Assembly (NCBI RefSeq): GCF_006539285.1
Contig: NZ_BJMS01000027.1
Location: 1-48,321 of the forward strand
DNA length: 48,321 nt
Direction: 5' to 3'
Source of the DNA: Sporolactobacillus inulinus
GTDB taxonomy: Bacteria; Bacillota; Bacilli; Bacillales; Sporolactobacillaceae
Shown here: positions 8,979-15,805 of the stretch, one piece after another
How positions within the stretch are numbered: the first letter of the stretch is position 1
Layout: each line of letters starts with the position of its first letter
Notes under the pieces: generated by a model
Database searches by the model: none
What the model was told of the DNA's origin: nothing
Seen by the model: only the letters and a program-made list of their open reading frames with translations
Translations under genes and position numbers: made by a program

Positions 8979-9089
8979 ATGACGAATGTACTTGTCAATA
9001 AGGTAAAAAAAGTGTTGGTCACCCTTTTAAGGGGATCCGATATCGACATGAAAAACAATCAGGAGGTTTCATTGAATGTCACTATTTAA
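8979..9089 (+). CDS. Possible 36-aa leader protein overlapping the pspA start
   Basis: A strong AAGGAGGGG (8950-8958) is followed by TTG at 8962 and a six-codon reading frame. That frame ends in TGA overlapping ATG 8979 (ATGA). The ATG opens a 36-codon basic frame (MTNVLVNKVKKVLVTLLRGS at the start) that runs 14 nt into pspA and covers its ribosome site. The arrangement fits translational coupling. The peptide resembles an amphipathic helix but no family is recognised. Composition alone does not prove it is coding; the strong ribosome site without another gene is the main argument. Confidence 0.3.
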   Translation: MTNVLVNKVKKVLVTLLRGSDIDMKNNQEVSLNVTI

Positions 9090-9741
9090 AAGACTGCGTG
9101 ACCTTACCGTTTCAAATATTTATGCTGTGATCGAAAAGGCAGAAGATCCAGTTAAAATGACCGACCAGTACCTGCGTGATATGCAGGAGGACTTACAAGA
9201 AGCTGAACGGGGAGTCGCTGCACAAATTGCTCTTGAAAAAAAATTCAAGGCCCTTTACGAGGAACAAAAAGCTCTTGTGGCTAAACGTGAAGAACAGTCA
9301 CACCTAGCTGTTGAAACAGGAGACTTGGATCTGGCACGAAGAGTTATCGAGGATAAGCAAAACGCTGAACGAAAAATGACTGAGTACAAGGAACGCTACG
9401 AACAAAATCAGGTGTCTGCAGAAAATCTTCGTCAAAAACTAGACGAGATGCGAAAGCAGGTTGCCGAGCTGAAGGATAAACGGGAAACTCTTGTCGCACG
9501 TGTTAACGCCGCCGAGGCGCAGAAAAAGATTAATGACACCATGTCTGGCTTTGATTCCAATACAGCGATGGCCGGACTGAAACGTATGGAAGAAAAAACA
9601 TTGCAGCTAGAAGCCGAGGCGGAAGCAAGCGGGGAAGTCTATAAAAAAGAAAAATCCATCGATGAAGAGTTTGAAAATTTGGGGAAGGACAAGAAGGTCG
9701 AAGATGAACTGGCACAGCTCATCGAACAGCATAAAAAATAA
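9076..9741 (+). CDS. pspA: PspA/IM30 (ESCRT-III-like) membrane-stress protein
   Basis: This 221-aa protein is almost entirely charged alpha-helical coiled coil. It begins with an amphipathic helix (MSLFKRLRDLTVSNIYAVIE) and the conserved EDP. PspA proteins assemble on the inner face of the cytoplasmic membrane and stabilise it when proton leakage or lipid stress occurs. AGGAGG at 9061-9066 lies 9 nt before ATG 9076. It leads a PspA-DUF4178-DUF4247 cluster of a type known in Gram-positive bacteria, under the direct-repeat promoter at 8902. Confidence 0.93.
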   Translation: MSLFKRLRDLTVSNIYAVIEKAEDPVKMTDQYLRDMQEDLQEAERGVAAQIALEKKFKALYEEQKALVAKREEQSHLAVETGDLDLARRVIEDKQNAERKMTEYKERYEQNQVSAENLRQKLDEMRKQVAELKDKRETLVARVNAAEAQKKINDTMSGFDSNTAMAGLKRMEEKTLQLEAEAEASGEVYKKEKSIDEEFENLGKDKKVEDELAQLIEQHKK

Positions 9742-9765
9742 GGGATAACAATAGGCAAATCAATG

Positions 9766-9813
9766 AGCCGGCACGCCGAGAAAATTACAAAAGACGGCTG
9801 TCGGTTTTATTTT
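9766..9813 (+). terminator. GC-rich stem-loop with U-rich tail, possible attenuator
   Basis: GCCGGCACGCCG (9766-9777) can pair imperfectly with CGGCTGTCGG (9795-9804), followed by TTTTATTTTT. It lies between pspA and the DUF4178 gene, so it may lower downstream expression rather than end the operon. Confidence 0.45.
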
Positions 9814-9836
9814 TACAAGTTGAAAGGAGATAAAAA

Positions 9837-10340
9837 ATGTCCCTATTTCATCGAATCATCAATTTAGTAAAGAAGCCAGAACCACCGATTGAAGAAAAAA
9901 CTCCTTACACTTTATCTATTGGTGATATTGTTGATCTTTCACTTAATAGTTATACCGTTGCGGGTCGAGTGTTATTCCCGCAACGCCAGGAAGCTTTTTT
10001 TACGATAAAGGATGGGAGTACGATCAAATATTTACGGGTTGCTAAGAGGGAAAAACTGGAGCTGTCTCTTTATGAAGCGATTGATGGACGTCTGGAAGAT
10101 ATTAATGAGATTCCAACGACCATTGAAATGGAAGGGGCATTGTATCATATGGAAGATCAAGCGGTAGGCGCAGCCCATTCTTCAGGTGATACGCCTTTTG
10201 CATCCTCTAGTGAACGTTATCTTTGGGACTTTCAATCAGATAACTGGAAACTACTGCGAATCGAATGGCAGGCTGGCCAGATGATGTTGTATGAGGGAGA
10301 GGATGTCCTGCCAATGGACGTCAGGATCATTCAGTCATGA
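9837..10340 (+). CDS. DUF4178 domain protein
   Basis: This 167-aa soluble protein has the beta-rich DUF4178 pattern (SIGDIVDLSLNSYTVAGRV near residue 29; RYLWDFQSDNWKLLRIEW near 130). The function of the family is unknown, but its genes repeatedly neighbour pspA. The first residues (MSLFHRIINLVKKPE) are amphipathic like the start of PspA, suggesting membrane contact; that is inference. AAAGGAG lies 7 nt before ATG 9837. It ends 19 bp before the lipoprotein gene, so the two are likely cotranscribed. Confidence 0.8.
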   Translation: MSLFHRIINLVKKPEPPIEEKTPYTLSIGDIVDLSLNSYTVAGRVLFPQRQEAFFTIKDGSTIKYLRVAKREKLELSLYEAIDGRLEDINEIPTTIEMEGALYHMEDQAVGAAHSSGDTPFASSSERYLWDFQSDNWKLLRIEWQAGQMMLYEGEDVLPMDVRIIQS

Positions 10341-10359
10341 AAAAAAGGAAGCGTTAAAT

Positions 10360-11175
10360 ATGATTAAGCGATTGTCAAACAGCATAAAAATTGTATTGGC
10401 TATTGTACTCGGGGCTTCCCTTTTAACCGGATGCTCCGCATCCGGCTCCGGACAGCTAGCCGTTACCGGTGGCTATCCGCTGACCTCCGTATCCAAAAAC
10501 GGAAATCAGGAGTCCTATATTTATCAGGCTGACAAACAGTCGGTTCCAGAAGTAGCCAAGAAACTAAGCGACCAAAAGAAGCCGGATCAGATCTCAAGAA
10601 ACGACAACCAGCAAATGTTCCTTGTCTATTCTGATGAATTATATGATCTTCAAAGAGACAAAAAGAACCCCGATAATACCCTGATTGAAGTAAGTAATAA
10701 AGAATTTGTTCGCAACAATTACAGTTCGTCGTTTTTGAAAGGCTATCTGTCTGCCGTTCTCTTGGATCGATTGTATCAATTGGGAAAAGGCGCTCTAGGT
10801 AATTATCGTGGCTATACGGATGGTAATACAATTCGGCCAATGGTAAAGTATCAGCCCCCTACCGCCAGCGAAAAGAAAACGATCCCTCCAATAACGAAGC
10901 AGACAACCGGTTCGATTATTAAGCGTAGCAGCTCCGGGAATAACTCGAACTCGTTTTCAAGTACATTCTCAAGAATAAGGAATAGCGTTACAAAAGATGT
11001 AGGACAGGCGATTAATTCGGTTGAGAGAAATACGGGGAAAATCTTGAAATCAGATACGGGTCAAGGAACGAGTAAAGTTTTTCCTAAAAATTCAAGAATT
11101 TCAATCCCAAAAAATAATTCTCCACCAAAAGTCAAATTCAAAAGTTTTGGAAGGATCATGAGAAGAAGCAGATAA
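10360..11175 (+). CDS. DUF4247 lipoprotein
   Basis: This 271-aa protein has a lipoprotein signal peptide with lipobox LLTGC (Cys about residue 26), so it should be anchored on the outer face of the membrane. The DUF4247 core follows (QQMFLVYSDELYDLQ, NTLIEVSNKEFVRNNYSSSFLKGYL). Then comes a low-complexity Ser/Asn/Lys-rich tail of about 110 residues, probably in the cell wall. ATG 10360 is preceded by AAAGGAAG. A possible upstream start at 10291 would overlap DUF4178 and destroy the signal peptide. It completes the pspA cluster and is followed by a terminator. Confidence 0.82.
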   Translation: MIKRLSNSIKIVLAIVLGASLLTGCSASGSGQLAVTGGYPLTSVSKNGNQESYIYQADKQSVPEVAKKLSDQKKPDQISRNDNQQMFLVYSDELYDLQRDKKNPDNTLIEVSNKEFVRNNYSSSFLKGYLSAVLLDRLYQLGKGALGNYRGYTDGNTIRPMVKYQPPTASEKKTIPPITKQTTGSIIKRSSSGNNSNSFSSTFSRIRNSVTKDVGQAINSVERNTGKILKSDTGQGTSKVFPKNSRISIPKNNSPPKVKFKSFGRIMRRSR

Positions 11176-11249
11176 ATTCGATTGTCAATAAATTGATTAC
11201 AAAACTACGGTTCGCTTTCAATTTAATGGTCGTCTATGAAATTCTGTTC

Positions 11250-11284
11250 AGGACTAAGCCGTAAAAGAGAGGCTTAGTCCTTTT
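11250..11284 (+). terminator. Intrinsic terminator of the pspA cluster
   Basis: A perfect 11-bp stem AGGACTAAGCC (11250-11260)/GGCTTAGTCCT (11271-11281) with a 10-nt loop and a short T run. Confidence 0.85.
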
Positions 11285-11329
11285 CCTGACAGAAATACGA
11301 ATCCACTATTTTTACACTTCTTCAGGCTT

Positions 11330-12031
11330 ATGTGGTTCAGATCAAAATATTTCATATGGGTGTGTGTGCGGATGCATTTCAAAAAATCCAGTGTATTTCA
11401 GTCCCTGCTTGCCATCAATCTTGCGTTGTTTATTATTTTCCTGTCAATAGAGCTTGCTCTGCTCTTTAAACCTCTGTACTATTTCGATATTTGGTATCTT
11501 GGTATTGACAAGATCGCGGGTATCAGCACAGCTAGAATTGTGGAAAACTATAATTACATGATTCAATATCTTGTCGATCCAAGGCCTCAATCCTTTAAAC
11601 TTCCATCCCTGCCCTACTCAGTTCGCGGACAAATTCATTTTGGGGATGTCAAAAGGATCTTCACTTCGATTGAGCTGCTCTTTATCATCACAGGTTTAGT
11701 TAGTGTGGCTGGCCTGTATTGCGGTATTAAGCATGGAATGATCAGTGTTCTGAAAAAAGCGTCTTTCATTCTTCTGTTCTTCATTATCGTTACTTTAACT
11801 GCTTTCACTTTAAACTTTGATGCATCCTTCACTTTGTTTCACAAGGCTTTTTTTAGAAATAATTACTGGCTGTTCGATCCGGTTACAGATCCTGTGATCA
11901 TGATCCTCCCGGAAGCCTTTTTTCTACATGCCGCTTTATTTATTTTGATGTGGATTGTTATAGGCATGATTTTATTAAGTGTATGTCATAGGAAGTTATT
12001 AAAAAAGTGGAAAAATAAGTCCGTTTTCTAA
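11330..12031 (+). CDS. TIGR01906/DUF1461 family integral membrane protein
   Basis: This protein of about 233 aa has four or five hydrophobic segments (about residues 20-45, 115-130, 140-160, 195-220). It carries the family hallmarks HFGDVKRIF, FDASFTLFHKAFFRNNYW and DPVIMILPEAFF. The role of the family is unknown. The start is uncertain: ATG 11330 has no clear ribosome site and ATG 11372 is equally possible, keeping the first helix intact. It lies alone after the pspA-cluster terminator and before the two-component system. No promoter is obvious in 11285-11329. Confidence 0.82.
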   Translation: MWFRSKYFIWVCVRMHFKKSSVFQSLLAINLALFIIFLSIELALLFKPLYYFDIWYLGIDKIAGISTARIVENYNYMIQYLVDPRPQSFKLPSLPYSVRGQIHFGDVKRIFTSIELLFIITGLVSVAGLYCGIKHGMISVLKKASFILLFFIIVTLTAFTLNFDASFTLFHKAFFRNNYWLFDPVTDPVIMILPEAFFLHAALFILMWIVIGMILLSVCHRKLLKKWKNKSVF

Positions 12032-12180
12032 TCAAACAATCCATAGGAAGAGATCCAGTTTTTTTAAAAAAAGTATCACTGGATTTAAAAAAGGAATTAG
12101 AATGTATGCTACGCATGATTCCAATTTGTTAATATATGTAATCTGGAAAATTTGCTGTATGATGAGAGAAGGTGATGAGT

Positions 12181-12888
12181 ATGAAGAAATTACAAGTCTT
12201 AATGGTGGATGATGACTGGAAGTTGCGCAATTTGCTACGCATCTACTTATCTAAAGAAGGTTTTGATACCGTTGAGGCAGCGGATGGCAATGAAGCGATG
12301 CTGAAAATTAAAAATCACTCCTTTGACTTGGTCATCCTTGACGTGATGATGCCCAATATGGATGGTTGGGAGGTGTGCCAGTCGATTCGGAAGACACAAT
12401 CCGTTCCTATTCTGATGTTAACGGCTCTAGGTGAGACAAAAGAAAAGGTCCAGGGGCTGGAACTCGGGGCTGATGATTATCTGACAAAACCCTTTGATCC
12501 AGAGGAATTAATTGCCCGCGTTCATGCGCTGATTCGCCGCGCATCCTCGACCTCTACTGAAAAAACAAATAACGATGTGCTGAATTTTCCCGCACTAACG
12601 ATTGATAGAGACGGACGCCAGGTTTTTGTTCATGATCAATCGGTGGATTTAACCCATAAAGAATTTGACCTTTTTGCTACGCTGGCCAAAAATAAAGGAC
12701 GTGTTCTGTCTCGTGAACAGTTGATCGAACAAATATGGGGTTATGATTTCGAGGGGGATGCGCGTGTTGTCGATATCCACGTTAAAAATATCAGAGAGAA
12801 ATTAAAGAGATCCGGTTTAGTCTATAACCCGATTCAGACAAGCTGGGGAGTCGGTTATAAATTTGAGGCAGAGGTCGGAAAATCATGA
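12181..12888 (+). CDS. OmpR/PhoB-family response regulator
   Basis: This 235-aa regulator has a receiver domain (acidic D10/D11, phospho-acceptor D54 in VILDVMMPNMDG, T81, K103). A winged-helix DNA-binding domain follows (about 130-230, with VDLTHKEFDLFATLAKNKGRVLSREQL). Members bind 11-bp direct repeats as tandem dimers. ATG 12181 lies 6 nt after AAGGTG; the earlier ATG/GTG codons overlap that site. It is in an operon with its kinase (ATGA overlap). It is the natural candidate to bind the five direct-repeat promoters of this window, which is inference. Confidence 0.93.
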   Translation: MKKLQVLMVDDDWKLRNLLRIYLSKEGFDTVEAADGNEAMLKIKNHSFDLVILDVMMPNMDGWEVCQSIRKTQSVPILMLTALGETKEKVQGLELGADDYLTKPFDPEELIARVHALIRRASSTSTEKTNNDVLNFPALTIDRDGRQVFVHDQSVDLTHKEFDLFATLAKNKGRVLSREQLIEQIWGYDFEGDARVVDIHVKNIREKLKRSGLVYNPIQTSWGVGYKFEAEVGKS

Positions 12889-14294
12889 GTATCAATCGAA
12901 TCGGGTTGAAATTGGGCGCGGCTGTTATCGTGCTGATGATTGTGATTCTCGTATCCTCCGGTCTTGCTGTTGATCGATTGTTCACAAATTTCTATGATGC
13001 TCAAATGAAGGACAATACACAGGAAATTGCTGCACACTTTGCAACCATGGCAGAATCCAATGATACTTCTTCACAATCAATGATTCGAGCTTTTGCTAAA
13101 TTTTCAGATGTAAAGGTCTTCTGGTTGAATGATGAAGGAAGGATTTTGACGCTTCCAGGGGAGAAACAGCCGAATCTGTCTTTTATACGGTCACGCGATA
13201 CCCGGCGCCTGCTATCCGGTCATTCTGTAGCTTTTCAAAACCATGATGTTCATGGAAACCGGTTTTATGTTGTAGGTAAACCCATACAAATAGGGAAAAC
13301 GACTGGGTCTGCGATTTATATTGTCTCTTCCATGAAAAAAATAGACGATTCTTTGCAGAGACTTCGAAATTTGTTGGTGCTTTCTGGACTTGGCGCGTTT
13401 TTTCTCGCTTTAGGTATGATTCTTATCATGAGTAAACTGCTTTCTCGTCCACTGCTTCGAATGCAGCAAATGACCGATAAAATGGCAAAAGGAAACTGGG
13501 ATACAAGACTTCAGGTCGGGAGTCGAGATGAAATCGGTATGCTCGGGCACTCCATTAATGATCTGGCTGCAAGTTTGCAAAGATATCGAGATACGCGGCG
13601 AGCGTTTTTCTCAAACATTTCACATGAACTTCGAACCCCAGTCACTTATCTTCAGGGTTATGCTAAAGTTCTGACAGATGGATTAGTTGATTCTGATAAA
13701 GAAAAAAAACAGTACCTTTCCATTATATATCAAGAATCCGTTCGTCTCGAACATTTGATTAATGACCTGTTTGACCTCTCGAAAATGGAGGAAGGACAGA
13801 TCAAACTTAATATGGAATGGATGGATCTGAAGATAACCATAAAAACAACTGTTCAGAAAGTTAAACTTAAAGCAGAAAGTAAACGACTAAGCTTACAGCT
13901 GGATTTACAAGATCAGGTTCCTCTTATTCGAGGAGATCGTAAACGGATGGAACAGGTGCTGTTAAATTTACTTGAGAATGCCATCCGTTATACGGAGAAG
14001 GGCAGCGTTCTTGTACGACTGACCGGGAAGAAAGAAGCAACTGTCCTTTCCGTATCAGACACAGGCATTGGTATTCCTAAAGAAGAGTTGCCTTATATCT
14101 TTGAACGATTTTATCGAGTGGAGAAATCACGTGCGCGTGAATACGGGGGGACTGGATTAGGCCTGTCTATCGTCAAAAAATACGTTGAAATGCAGGACGG
14201 AACGGTTCGAGTTGATAGCCAAATGGGCGTCGGGACTACTTTCACATTGATCTTTACTCATGAAAAAAAGCAGAGAAGGGACGGGATGAAATAA
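12885..14294 (+). CDS. Membrane sensor histidine kinase
   Basis: This 469-aa kinase has TM1 (about 8-30), an extracellular sensor of about 130 residues and TM2 (about 163-183). HAMP (about 185-238) follows, then the DHp helix with H247 in SNISHELRTPVTYLQGY. The HATPase domain has LLNLLENAIRY, DTGIGIP and GGTGLGLSI. It autophosphorylates on sensing an envelope signal and passes phosphate to the regulator encoded just upstream; the two genes overlap by 4 bp. The sensor domain has no Cys and no clear metal site, so the stimulus is unknown. Its 3' end overlaps a small membrane-protein gene. Confidence 0.93.
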   Translation: MSINRIGLKLGAAVIVLMIVILVSSGLAVDRLFTNFYDAQMKDNTQEIAAHFATMAESNDTSSQSMIRAFAKFSDVKVFWLNDEGRILTLPGEKQPNLSFIRSRDTRRLLSGHSVAFQNHDVHGNRFYVVGKPIQIGKTTGSAIYIVSSMKKIDDSLQRLRNLLVLSGLGAFFLALGMILIMSKLLSRPLLRMQQMTDKMAKGNWDTRLQVGSRDEIGMLGHSINDLAASLQRYRDTRRAFFSNISHELRTPVTYLQGYAKVLTDGLVDSDKEKKQYLSIIYQESVRLEHLINDLFDLSKMEEGQIKLNMEWMDLKITIKTTVQKVKLKAESKRLSLQLDLQDQVPLIRGDRKRMEQVLLNLLENAIRYTEKGSVLVRLTGKKEATVLSVSDTGIGIPKEELPYIFERFYRVEKSRAREYGGTGLGLSIVKKYVEMQDGTVRVDSQMGVGTTFTLIFTHEKKQRRDGMK

Positions 14295-14494
14295 TGAAGA
14301 AAATTGATTGGTTCTTTTCACTTTTTTTAATTATCGTTGGACTAACCTGCCTTCTCTTCTCAGCCAATGCTTTTGGTCATGAGAGTTTTCTTGCATTTGG
14401 GAGGATTTTTTTCAAAGTCTGCATGTGGGTCGCCTGCCCTGTGATCCTCTTTGGCAGCCTGTATTTATGGTTCCATTACAGGAACAAAGAGTAA
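14294..14494 (+). CDS. 66-aa two-helix membrane protein coupled to the kinase
   Basis: The start codon shares a base with the kinase stop (TAATG at 14292-14296), so its translation is coupled to the kinase. The product has two hydrophobic segments (about 7-25 and 37-59) with a short charged tail (HYRNKE). No family is recognised. The position suggests a modulator or partner of the kinase in the membrane, which is inference. Confidence 0.7.
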   Translation: MKKIDWFFSLFLIIVGLTCLLFSANAFGHESFLAFGRIFFKVCMWVACPVILFGSLYLWFHYRNKE

Positions 14495-14533
14495 TATGTA
14501 AATCTTTTTTTATTTTTTCAACAATTACTCGCC

Positions 14534-14579
14534 TTCTACATGTTTTCCACACAGATTCCACACATTTCTTTCCTATAAT
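14534..14579 (+). promoter_or_regulatory. Direct-repeat promoter, site b (small His/Met-rich operon)
   Basis: Three contiguous 11-bp repeats, TTCTACATGTT (14534), TTCCACACAGA (14545) and TTCCACACATT (14556-14566), then 7 bp, then TATAAT (14574-14579). This is the clearest copy of the element shared by sites a-e. No -35 box is present where one is expected (14551-14556 is inside the repeats), so an activator is expected. Start would be near 14586, just before the AGGAGG of the first small gene. Confidence 0.75.
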
Positions 14580-14611
14580 CATTATTGAAGAATGAGAGGA
14601 GGAAGAAATCA

Positions 14612-14803
14612 ATGGACTGGTCTTGGCTACTATTACTCGCTTGTCCCCTTATGATGCTCCCGATGATGTTTATGATGATGAAGGGAAATCATTCAGAAAC
14701 GGATCATTCTGAACATCAAAAAAGCTCGAATGAATTGAACGACCTGAAAGAACAGAATAATCTTTTGCGGGAACAGCTTCAACAGCTTAAAAACAAGGAT
14801 TAA
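14612..14803 (+). CDS. 63-aa Met-rich membrane protein with C-terminal coiled coil
   Basis: It has an N-terminal hydrophobic helix rich in Met (about 3-23, ending MMFMMMKG), a short His/Ser linker and a heptad-repeat tail (LNDLKEQNNLLREQLQQLK). The tail is nearly the same as that of the next gene, so the two proteins may pair. GAGGAGGAAG lies 7 nt before ATG 14612. It is the first gene of an operon of three small His/Met-rich proteins. Met-rich membrane segments often bind Cu(I) or Ag(I); a metal role is plausible but unproven. Confidence 0.7.
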   Translation: MDWSWLLLLACPLMMLPMMFMMMKGNHSETDHSEHQKSSNELNDLKEQNNLLREQLQQLKNKD

Positions 14804-14832
14804 TAATCAAAGTTTACGAGGAGGAATTTTTT

Positions 14833-14997
14833 ATGTCTTGTTGCGGAAATCACAATCATGAAGGTCATCAGTCTGAAAGCCATCAACACAGCACACATCA
14901 GCATATTCATGAGAAACAGAATGAATTTGACGCGTTAAAAGAACAGAATGATCAGTTGCGGAAAGAACTTCAGCAGCTGAAAAGTAAACAAGCATAA
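14833..14997 (+). CDS. 54-aa Cys-Cys/His-rich protein with coiled-coil tail
   Basis: A short intact frame with GAGGAA upstream of ATG 14833. The start MSCCGNHNHEGHQ is followed by a His/Gln/Ser-rich stretch with ten His in the first 26 residues. The tail FDALKEQNDQLRKELQQLK is homologous to the C-terminus of the preceding protein, and the head (CCGNH) is homologous to the N-terminus of the following one. There is no membrane segment, so it should be a soluble metal-binding partner that could dock on the preceding protein through the shared coiled coil. Function is inferred from composition. Confidence 0.65.
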   Translation: MSCCGNHNHEGHQSESHQHSTHQHIHEKQNEFDALKEQNDQLRKELQQLKSKQA

Positions 14998-15019
14998 CGA
15001 GATTGAGGAGGGATTTTTG

Positions 15020-15301
15020 ATGAATTGTTGCGGGAATCATGATCATAACAGTCAGGGTCACGAAAATCAAAATCAGGGAAATGAAAATCATAGTGCTCAT
15101 GGAACTCATCAACACAATCATAACCTTATGATGGCAGTCTGCCTCATTATTCCAATAGCTGTGATCATTGGTCTGTTTTTCACAGGCGGATTTTCAGGAT
15201 CAAATAGTTTGCTCATACTCGCGGCTGTACTTATTTGCCCGTTGATGCATCTGTTCATGATGCCGGCTATGATGAAGAAAGGTAATGGACATCATCATTG
15301 A
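15020..15301 (+). CDS. 93-aa Cys/His-rich N-terminus plus two-helix membrane protein (DUF2933-like)
   Basis: It begins MNCCGNHDHNSQGH like the preceding gene and continues His/Asn/Gln-rich to about residue 36. Two hydrophobic helices follow (about 37-57 and 62-78), then a Met/His end (LICPLMHLFMMPAMMKK, HHH). The CPLMHLFMM segment resembles DUF2933 small membrane proteins found with copper/silver resistance genes. GAGGAGGG lies 7 nt before ATG 15020. It is the last gene of the three-gene operon. A copper-handling role is likely by association only. Confidence 0.7.
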   Translation: MNCCGNHDHNSQGHENQNQGNENHSAHGTHQHNHNLMMAVCLIIPIAVIIGLFFTGGFSGSNSLLILAAVLICPLMHLFMMPAMMKKGNGHHH

Positions 15302-15333
15302 CTTGAAAAAAGTTTCAATTCGACTTTTCTTTA

Positions 15334-15370
15334 TAGGGACGAAAACTCTATCGGGTTTTTCGTCTCTATT
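15334..15370 (+). terminator. Intrinsic terminator of the small His-rich operon
   Basis: TAGGGACGAAAAC (15335-15347) pairs with the complementary GTTTTTCGTCTCTA segment ending near 15368, with one bulge. The T tail is weak (ATTTAAT). Confidence 0.6.
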
Positions 15371-15435
15371 TAATAAGGATCTCATTAATCAGTGCAGATA
15401 ATAAAACCAGTATGTAAAAAGAGGTGAAATGTAGA

Positions 15436-15609
15436 TTGACAAAATCAAAAGATGAAAAAGCACAACCGGGGACTTTAGCTTGGCAAAAGCAAAAAATAAG
15501 AGAAGAATATGTTTGTCCCATTTTAGAAAAGGAAAATGAATCAATGAGAACACGGAGAGGATCTAAACGGAATCTTTTTAACAAAAGAACCGTTAGAACT
15601 GAATTTTAA
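15436..15609 (+). CDS. Small basic hypothetical protein
   Basis: A 57-aa frame whose best start is TTG 15436, 9 nt after GAGGTG (15421-15426). The product is hydrophilic and strongly basic, with no membrane segment. One Cys (EEYVCPIL) is embedded in a Lys/Glu-rich sequence, and the tail is Arg-rich (RTRRGSKRN). No family is recognised. It is probably transcribed toward ftsH, 197 bp downstream. Coding status rests on the ribosome site and the open frame alone. Confidence 0.4.
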   Translation: MTKSKDEKAQPGTLAWQKQKIREEYVCPILEKENESMRTRRGSKRNLFNKRTVRTEF

Positions 15610-15633
15610 TCAGGTGTTGTTAAGCTGAACTCT

Positions 15634-15665
15634 GCAGATAAGAGTGAAGGGAATACTCTTATCGC
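15634..15665 (+). other. Stem-loop between the small gene and ftsH
   Basis: A perfect 9-bp stem GATAAGAGT (15637-15645)/ACTCTTATC (15655-15663) is extended by GC/GC outside and has a 9-nt loop. No T run follows, so it is not a standard terminator; it may be an mRNA-stability or regulatory structure. The rest of 15610-15805 shows no clear promoter for ftsH. Confidence 0.45.
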
Positions 15666-15805
15666 TGTGACTTAGAGCTGCCACCGATGTGGCTTTACAT
15701 AAAGAATTCACATCTCCATCAGATAATTAAATGATGAACGGTGAAAATTAGAGTGACTTTCACTTTTGAAATACAGGGTTCCTTATGCGTGAGTGGAGGA
15801 GACGG

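Noticed and set aside
12053-12084. ATCCAGT/ACTGGAT stem after the DUF1461 gene
   Set aside because: Long A/T-rich loop and no T run after the stem; at best a weak terminator, so not listed.
12107-12144. Possible sixth direct-repeat promoter before the response regulator (TGCTACGCATG, TAATCT)
   Set aside because: Only one unit resembles the consensus and the distance to the -10-like box is not 7 bp; not enough to claim autoregulation.
15693-15729. Possible direct-repeat promoter before ftsH (CTTTACAT, ATTCACAT)
   Set aside because: Units are 13 bp apart and no -10 lies at the fixed distance.
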